From Streptomyces sp. FIT100 (lineage in GTDB: Bacteria; Actinomycetota; Actinomycetes; Streptomycetales; Streptomycetaceae): a DNA stretch of 64,000 nucleotides. How positions within the stretch are numbered: the stretch's first letter is position 1; every line of letters begins with the position of its first letter. The notes under the pieces are model-generated. The model made no database searches. It was not told the DNA's origin and worked only from the letters and a program-made list of their open reading frames with translations. Positions 58,524 to 64,000 of the stretch are shown here, in pieces. The stretch is taken from the NCBI RefSeq assembly GCF_024584805.1, contig NZ_CP075715.1, positions 744,001 through 808,000 on the forward strand. The letters run 5' to 3'. The translations under genes were made by a program, and so were the position numbers.

Positions 58524-61500
58524 TCACCCGCCGGACGCGGCCGTCCTCAGCCGTACCGCCGAGCCGTTCCTGTCCTTGACGACCTCCAGCTGCGCGGGGA
58601 TCCGGCGGCGCAGGTCGGGGACGTGGCTGACGATGCCGACGCTGCGATCGCGCTCCCGCAGCGAGTCGAGGACGTCGAGCACCTCGTCGAGGGTCTGGTC
58701 GTCGAGGCTGCCGAAGCCCTCGTCGATGAAGAGGGTGTCCAGGCGTACGCCGCCGGCCTCGTCGGTGACGACGTCCGCGAGGCCGAGTGCGAGGGCGAGC
58801 GAGGCGAAGAACGTCTCGCCTCCGGAAAGCGTCGCCGTGTCGCGCTCGCGGCCGGTCCAGGCGTCGACGACGTGCAGGCCGAGGCCGGCGCGTCTGCCCC
58901 CGGCGCGGGCGTCGGAGTGCACGAGTGTGTAGCGGCCGGAGGACATGCGGTGGAGCCGGACGGTCGCGGCGGCGGCGACCTGTTCGAGGCGGGCGGCGAG
59001 GACGTACGACTCCAGGCGCATCCGGAGCTCGTTGTCGGCCGAGGTGCCCGCGGTGAGGCCGGCGAGCCGGGCGATCCGGTCGTACTCCTCGCGGAGCGGG
59101 CCGAGGCGGCGTACTTCGGCGTCGGCCTGCCGGGACAGACGGGCGAGTTCCGCGCACCGCTGGCGGGCGGCGGCGAGCGCGGACGAGGCGTCGCGCAGGG
59201 CCCGGTCGGCGGCGTCGTGCGCCTGCTGCGCGGTCTGCGGGTCGGCGGGCGGGCGTTCGGCGGCCGCCAGGGTGTCGGGCTCGGCGAGCCGGTCCGCGAC
59301 GGCGGCGGCCTCGTGCTGCCAGGCGTCGATCCGCTGCCGGAGCTCGCGCCGGCCGGCGCCGCCGAGCAGCGCGGCGGCCGCCGCGGCGGGCGTGTCGAAC
59401 CCGGCGCGGAACGCGGCGTCGGCGAGCCGGTCGTCGGCCTCCTTGAGCCGCTGGGCGGTGTCCTCGGCCGCGCGTACGGTATCGGCGGCCGTGGCGAGCA
59501 GCCCGATCCGGCGCTCCAGGAGCGCGGTCCGGTCGGCGACGGTGCCCGCGCCACCGGTCGCGCGGTCCACTTCGGCGTCCAGTGCGGCCTGCTCCCGGTC
59601 CAGCACCTCCCGCCGCGATGTCCGCGCGGCCCCTCGCTGCTCGGCCTCCTGCCGGGCGGCGAGCCGCTCCGCATGCTCCCGCTCGGCCCGCTCCAGCGCC
59701 TCACGCGCACCGTGCGTCCCTGCGGCGAGCGCATGCGCCTCACCGTGCTCGCGCTCGAGCGCCTCGACGAGCTTCCTCAGCTCTCCGACCTCGGGGTCGG
59801 CAGCCGTCTCCTCGGCGTGCCCGCCCCCGTCGGACTGCGCGGGGATGGAAGCGTGCCGCTCCGCGCCGGCGGCGTCGCGGATGCCGTCGGCGCGCGGGCC
59901 CTCGGCGCCGTCGCCGTCGGACGACTCCGCCCCGGCAGCACCGCCGAACCGCGCCCCAGCGGCCACGGCCGACGGTGGCATCCGACCCGCAACAAGCCCC
60001 GCGCCACCGACCGTCCCGTGAACCGACCCCGACCGAGCCGGGTGGGAGTCGGCCTCGGCGTGCGGGTCCGCCGACGCGGTACCGCTGTCCCTCGCCGCAG
60101 CGAGCGCCGACGCCGGCTCCGCCTGGACCGGAATGGTCCCCGGCGTGCCGCCGGTCGCGCGGTCCGCCTGCGGCGATGCCGGCGGGGCGGGCACCGCGGC
60201 TTCCGTCCGGTGCAGTTCGCGGGCGGCGCGGCGGGCGGCGGCGAACGACTCGCGGGCGACGGCGAGTTCGCGCTCCGCGTCGGCGCGGGCACTGTCGGCG
60301 GCCGTGAAGCCGGCGTACGCCGCGTCCTCCCGGGCGCGGTCCACATGGTCCTCGGTGGTGGTGGCCGGGGCGGGGTGGTCGGACGAGCCGCAGACGGCGC
60401 AGGGGGTACCGGGGGAAAGGCCCGCGGCGAGCTCGGCGGCGATGCCGCGCAGGCGGCGCTCCTTGAGGTCGAGCCAGGTGGCGCGCAGTGCGTTCGCGTG
60501 GTCGAGGGCGTCGCGCACGGCGTCCTCCGCGGCGGTGACGCGGGTCGCGAGCTCATCGCGCTCGCGGGCGGCGGCCAGCCGGCGGCGCGCCGGGTCGAGG
60601 CGGCCGGCCAGGCGCTCGGCGCGCGTCGCGGCATCGGTGGCGGCGGCGATGCGGTCCTGGTGGCGGCGGCGTACGGAGTCCCAGCCGGAAAGCCAGTCGC
60701 GGGCGTCCTGGAGGAGGTCCTCGTCGGCGCGCGCCTGGCGCTCCAGGTCCGCGCGCTCCCGGGCGAGTTCGGCGCTGCGGCGTTCGGCACGGCGTGCCGC
60801 GCCGAGGCCGCCGAGCTCCTGGCGCAGCTCGCGCTCCAGCGCTGCGAGCTGCTCCGCACCGGCGTCCACCAGCTGCGGCGGCAGCGTCCTGCGTGCCCGT
60901 TCCCAGGCGGCGCTCGCCGCGTGGTGCGCGCGTTCCGCGTCCTCGCGCAACCGCAGTGCGGGGACGACGAGTTCGGCCTTGCGGTCCTGGTCGAGCAGGG
61001 ACTGGTCCCGGTCCCGCGCGGGCCTGCGGGCGGCCAGTTCCGCGGCGCGCCGCGTCGCCTCGGCATGGCGCTGCTGAAGGCGCACCAGCTCCCGCGCCTC
61101 GTCCAGGGCGCGCCGCGCCGCCGTCTGCCGGCTCTCCGCCGCGGACAGCGCGCAGCCGGTGATGTCGAGGGCCTCCCGTGCGCCGGAGCGGGCCACGGCC
61201 GCCCATTCCAGGACGGATTCGGCGAGCCCCGGGTCGCCGGGCCTGGCGTCGGGCGCCGGCCTGCCGTCGGCCGCGCCGCCCGCCGCCTGGGCCGTCCGCT
61301 GGGCGATGGCGAGCAGTTGCTCGTCCCCTGACCTGACCTGGTGTTCCGCACCGCGCCGCAGCTCCGCGAGCCGTTCCTCGACGAGCGCGAAGCGCCGGGT
61401 GTCGAAGAGCCGGCCGAGCAGCTTGCCGCGTGCCTCCGCGTCCGCCCGCAGGAAGCGTGCGAAGTCGCCCTGCGGCAACAGCACGACCTGGCAGAACTGC

Positions 61501-61952
61501 TCCCTGCTCATCCCGACGAGCTGGGTGAGCTCCTCACCGATCTCCTGGTGGGAACGGCTGAGCGCCTTCCACTCGGCGCGTTCCGCGTCGTACTCCCGCA
61601 GCAGGCTCTGGGCCTTCTCGGTCGTGAAGCCGGTGCCCTTCTTCTTGGGGCGCGGCTGTGCGGGCCGCCGGGTGATCTCCAACCGCCGTCCGGCGACACT
61701 GAGTTCGAGCAGGACCTCGGTGTGCGTGCCCGCCGCGGCGTGATCGCTGCGCAGCGAGGCGCCGGGGCTCTGCCTCGCGCCGGGCACGGCTCCGTACAGC
61801 GCGTAGCAGACGGCGTCCAGGACGGACGTCTTGCCCGCGCCGGTCGGTCCGTGCAGCAGAAAGAGTCCGGCGGCGGACAGCGCGTCGAAGTCGACGTCCT
61901 GCCGCCCGCCGAAGGGGCCGAAGGCGGTCATCTCCAGCCGGTGCAGCCTCAT
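58524..61952 (-). CDS. sbcC: Exonuclease subunit SbcC (SMC-like ATPase)
   Basis: The 1142-aa protein has Walker A (LLHGPTGAGKTSVLDAVCYAL), two long coiled-coil arms, a central zinc hook CAVC (GTPCAVCGSSDH), the signature ATLSGGETFFASLALALGLADVV and Walker B LDTLFIDEGFGSLD. With SbcD it forms the Mre11/Rad50-like nuclease that opens hairpins and processes double-strand ends. Odd feature: about 140 residues of low-complexity Ala/Gly/Ser/Pro/Asp sequence (DNA about 59790-60190) interrupt the returning coiled coil just after the hook. Its ATG overlaps the sbcD stop by ATGA. Confidence 0.95.
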   Translation of the reverse strand: MRLHRLEMTAFGPFGGRQDVDFDALSAAGLFLLHGPTGAGKTSVLDAVCYALYGAVPGARQSPGASLRSDHAAAGTHTEVLLELSVAGRRLEITRRPAQPRPKKKGTGFTTEKAQSLLREYDAERAEWKALSRSHQEIGEELTQLVGMSREQFCQVVLLPQGDFARFLRADAEARGKLLGRLFDTRRFALVEERLAELRRGAEHQVRSGDEQLLAIAQRTAQAAGGAADGRPAPDARPGDPGLAESVLEWAAVARSGAREALDITGCALSAAESRQTAARRALDEARELVRLQQRHAEATRRAAELAARRPARDRDQSLLDQDRKAELVVPALRLREDAERAHHAASAAWERARRTLPPQLVDAGAEQLAALERELRQELGGLGAARRAERRSAELARERADLERQARADEDLLQDARDWLSGWDSVRRRHQDRIAAATDAATRAERLAGRLDPARRRLAAARERDELATRVTAAEDAVRDALDHANALRATWLDLKERRLRGIAAELAAGLSPGTPCAVCGSSDHPAPATTTEDHVDRAREDAAYAGFTAADSARADAERELAVARESFAAARRAARELHRTEAAVPAPPASPQADRATGGTPGTIPVQAEPASALAAARDSGTASADPHAEADSHPARSGSVHGTVGGAGLVAGRMPPSAVAAGARFGGAAGAESSDGDGAEGPRADGIRDAAGAERHASIPAQSDGGGHAEETAADPEVGELRKLVEALEREHGEAHALAAGTHGAREALERAEREHAERLAARQEAEQRGAARTSRREVLDREQAALDAEVDRATGGAGTVADRTALLERRIGLLATAADTVRAAEDTAQRLKEADDRLADAAFRAGFDTPAAAAAALLGGAGRRELRQRIDAWQHEAAAVADRLAEPDTLAAAERPPADPQTAQQAHDAADRALRDASSALAAARQRCAELARLSRQADAEVRRLGPLREEYDRIARLAGLTAGTSADNELRMRLESYVLAARLEQVAAAATVRLHRMSSGRYTLVHSDARAGGRRAGLGLHVVDAWTGRERDTATLSGGETFFASLALALGLADVVTDEAGGVRLDTLFIDEGFGSLDDQTLDEVLDVLDSLRERDRSVGIVSHVPDLRRRIPAQLEVVKDRNGSAVRLRTAASGG

Positions 61953-63139
61953 CCGGACGCCCCCCGCCCAAGGTTCGGTTCGCCGTCCCGCACCGACGTG
62001 GCGACCCGCACCTCGTCGAAGGCGCCGCGCAGCACTGTCCGTTCGCGCTCGTCGGGGCCCGCCCCGCCGCGCACATGGGCCACGAAGTCCTCGGCGATCT
62101 GGTGGTCGTCGCGGTCGCGCAGCCGCTGCGCGTACGAGGCGAGCGGGTCCTCGTCGGTCCGTTCGGGGGCGAAGACCAGGCTGAGGATGTGCGGGAAGCG
62201 TTCGGTGAGCCGGGCCATGGGGTCGGCGGGCCGCACCGGGTCGGTGAGGGTGGCCTCGACCCAGGACTCTTCGTGGCGGGCCGGCGCGGGGTCGGCCAGC
62301 AGCTCGTCGAGCCGCCCCCGGATCCGGGCGATGGGCCGCGGCACGGGGCAGTCGATGCGCTCGGCCGCGATCTCGCCCGCCGGTCCGAGCTCGACGAGCC
62401 ACATCGTCTTGCGGTGGCCCGCTTCGGAGAAGGAGTACGCGAGCGGTGAACCCGAGTACCGTACGCGTGCGTTGATGGTCTGGCAGCCGTGCAGATGTCC
62501 CAGCGCCGTGTAGTCGACGCCGTCGAACACACCGGCGGGGACGGCCGCGACGCCGCCGACGGTGATGTCCCGTTCGCTGTCGCTGGGCTCTCCGCCGACC
62601 ACGAACGCGTGCGCGAGGACGATCGACCGGGTGCCCGGGGCACGCCGTGCGAGGTCGGACCGTACGCGCTCCATGGCCGCGGCGAGTACGGCTTCGTGTC
62701 CGGCGGCGGGCGCGCGCAGCTGCTCGCGCACGAGCGCGGGTTCGAGGTACGGAAGCCCGTAGACCGCGATGTCGCCGTGGGCGTCGGTGAGTGTGACGGG
62801 CGTGCCGCAGCCGGCCGGGTCGGTGCGCAGGTGGATGCCCGCGAGCTCGATGAGCCCGGCGCCGACCCCGAGCCGGCGGGCCGAGTCGTGGTTCCCGGAG
62901 ATCATCACCGTGGGCACGCCGGCTTCGGCGAGCCGGTGCAGTACGTCGTCGAAGAGCTCGACGGCGGCGAGCGGCGGTACCGCGCGGTCGTACACGTCCC
63001 CTGCGACGAGCACCGCGTCCACGTCGTGCTCGCGCGCCGTCGCCACCAGATGGTCGAGGAACACGGCCTGTGCGTCGAGGAGCCCCACCCGGTGGAACGA
63101 CCGTCCCAGATGCCAGTCCGATGTGTGCAGAAACCTCAA
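61949..63139 (-). CDS. sbcD: Exonuclease subunit SbcD (Mre11-like nuclease)
   Basis: The 396-aa metallophosphoesterase has the five phosphoesterase motifs: HTSDWHLGRSF, VLVAGDVYDRAVPP, MISGNHDSARR, VLAHAFV and LGHLHGCQ. It supplies nuclease activity to the SbcCD complex with Mn2+. The C-terminal capping domain follows. The gene is directly upstream of, and overlaps, sbcC, so the two are translated together. Confidence 0.95.
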   Translation of the reverse strand: MRFLHTSDWHLGRSFHRVGLLDAQAVFLDHLVATAREHDVDAVLVAGDVYDRAVPPLAAVELFDDVLHRLAEAGVPTVMISGNHDSARRLGVGAGLIELAGIHLRTDPAGCGTPVTLTDAHGDIAVYGLPYLEPALVREQLRAPAAGHEAVLAAAMERVRSDLARRAPGTRSIVLAHAFVVGGEPSDSERDITVGGVAAVPAGVFDGVDYTALGHLHGCQTINARVRYSGSPLAYSFSEAGHRKTMWLVELGPAGEIAAERIDCPVPRPIARIRGRLDELLADPAPARHEESWVEATLTDPVRPADPMARLTERFPHILSLVFAPERTDEDPLASYAQRLRDRDDHQIAEDFVAHVRGGAGPDERERTVLRGAFDEVRVATSVRDGEPNLGRGASG

Positions 63140-63474
63140 GCGACGGCTCCGACCTGCATGTCTCCCCTCCCTGCCGCGGCATCCGCGCCCCGTCTGCGCG
63201 CGGTCCCGCGACTGGCAACGACCACGCTAGCGCCGGTCGGCCTCTGGTCCCTCACGGACCACAGTTTTTCACCGTGGTCGGCGGGCGGTGGAACCGGGCC
63301 GTACGGAGCGGCGTCCATCCGGGCAGCTGCAAGATCACGACAGCCGCAACCACCGCATCGATCGCAGCAGATGTGCGAGATACGTGAAATGCATGAGATG
63401 TACGAGACACACGAGATATGCGAGATACACGACCGCACCGCGGAGGGCGGCATGGCAGCCGGGGAGGGCGCTCA
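63140..63474. other. Intergenic region with 9-base repeats
   Basis: This divergent region between sbcD and the phosphatase gene has no supported gene. Its right part (63374-63436) is a run of about seven imperfect 9-base units (for example TGCGAGATA, CACGAGATA), notably AT-richer than the surroundings. Confidence 0.55.
63374..63436 (+). repeat. 9-base AT-richer tandem repeat
   Basis: About seven units of the form (TG/CA/TA)CGAGAT(A/G/C) occur head to tail. They begin shortly before the phosphatase gene. Because the unit is a multiple of three, the frame stays open on both strands, which explains spurious peptides such as ISHISCVSYISC. Confidence 0.7.
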
Positions 63475-64000
63475 ATGACGGGGCAGGCGACGCGGTATCT
63501 CTATCTCGCCCGGCACGGCGAGGCTTCGCCTGACGAGAGCACACTCACGGAGAACGGCCGGCGGCAGGCGGTCCTGCTGGGCGAGCGGCTCCGGCACAGT
63601 CCGCTCGCGCGGATCCACCACGGCCCCCTGCCGCGCGCGGCGCAGACCGCCCGGCTGATCGGCGAGCAGCTCGACGGGGTGCCACTGCGGCCGTCGGAGG
63701 CGGCCGGGGACTACCTCCCGTACGTGCCGCGACGGGAAGAGCTGCCCGCGGACACGGCCGACGCCCTGCTCGCCCGCCTGGCCGGTTTCCCCGCCCATGA
63801 GCGCGAGCGCGGACCTGGGCTGGCGCGCGAGGCGCTCGCCCGGTTCACCGGGCCCGTGGACGGTGACGAGCCCCGGCACGAGCTGGTCGTCACGCACAAC
63901 TTCCTCGTCGGCTGGCTCGTCAGGGCCGCGCTCGACGCCCCGCGGTGGCGCTGGATGGGCCTCGATCAGGGCAACGCGGCGCTGACCGTGATCCGGTACG
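63475..64000 (+). CDS. Histidine phosphatase family protein (partial, runs off the window)
   Basis: The visible 175 residues have the phosphohistidine motif YLARHGEA near the N-terminus (RHG), LTENGRRQAVLLGERL, a GPLPRAAQTARLIGEQL block and the second catalytic His in LVVTHNFLVGWLV. It is of the SixA/phosphoglycerate-mutase-like type. The ATG at 63475 follows GGGGAGGG. The C-terminus lies beyond the window. The substrate is unknown. Confidence 0.88.
   Translation, partial: MTGQATRYLYLARHGEASPDESTLTENGRRQAVLLGERLRHSPLARIHHGPLPRAAQTARLIGEQLDGVPLRPSEAAGDYLPYVPRREELPADTADALLARLAGFPAHERERGPGLAREALARFTGPVDGDEPRHELVVTHNFLVGWLVRAALDAPRWRWMGLDQGNAALTVIRY

Noticed and set aside
58623..61331. Long open frame opposite sbcC (and similar long frames opposite bioF, purB and the ABC permease)
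   Set aside because: High GC at third positions keeps antisense frames open. These have no domain similarity or ribosome binding sites, and the sense genes are certain.
1..64000. CRISPR array or rRNA operon
   Set aside because: No regularly spaced identical repeats with unique spacers and no rRNA-like conserved stretches were seen; the tandem repeats present have no spacers.

Overview
The window is high-GC chromosomal DNA of a Streptomyces or close relative. Nearly all real genes have G/C-rich third codon positions, GTG and TTG starts are common, and the gene families and order are typical of that genus: bioF/bioB/bioA/bioD, purB followed by mug, PhoD, cystathionine gamma-synthase/Lrp, DUF885 and sbcD/sbcC. 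No rRNA, complete tRNA or CRISPR array was found.

Layout. 1-3.4 kb: an orphan ClpP paralogue whose catalytic His is replaced by Gln, a c-di-AMP (ydaO-type) riboswitch in front of a secreted NlpC/P60 hydrolase, a DUF6328-like membrane protein and an anti-sigma-type ATPase. 3.8-8.5 kb: biotin synthesis, with bioF divergent from bioB-bioA-bioD and a fold-back repeat between bioA and bioD. 8.5-14.8 kb: VOC protein, methyltransferase, a degenerate Fic/Doc-like toxin-antitoxin pair, an ABC ATPase gene broken by a short palindromic insertion, its intact FtsX-type permease, and an F420-type oxidoreductase.

15.2-29.5 kb: an island inserted in a GNAT acetyltransferase gene. The 5' 67 codons of the gene remain at 14997-15197. 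A complete but chimeric copy, with a differently coded first 67 codons, lies at 29302-29724. Between them are a decayed IS630 transposase, a small zinc-ribbon candidate immunity protein, a 1331-aa secreted polymorphic toxin (ALF repeats, coiled coils, HINT, C-terminal toxin), a small secreted protein, two tandem trypsin-like pseudoprotease/FG-GAP proteins, an HTH regulator, a sigma-like regulator with tiny membrane proteins, and the C-terminal scrap of an RNA methyltransferase.

29.9-33.5 kb: two overlapping CNNM/CorC-type membrane proteins and an SGNH hydrolase. 33.6-39.7 kb: after an IS481 remnant comes the most unusual locus, a likely RiPP cluster. A B12-type radical SAM enzyme overlaps by ATGA with an 86-aa precursor ending in 27 consecutive glycines plus a terminal Trp. 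This is followed by a DUF6875-like protein that initiates inside the glycine codons, a phosphotriesterase-like metallohydrolase and a 2-oxoglutarate/Fe(II) oxygenase. I know of no described poly-Gly-Trp product, so this is the best candidate for an undescribed system.

40.7-64 kb: core genes, namely purB, mug, ROK and GntR regulators, an ECF41 sigma factor with an alpha/beta hydrolase, PhoD, a membrane-anchored ACT-GNAT protein, a PLP trans-sulfuration enzyme divergent from an Lrp regulator, DUF885, SDR, rhodanese divergent from a second Lrp regulator, a GNAT, a sortase substrate, sbcC/sbcD and a partial histidine phosphatase.
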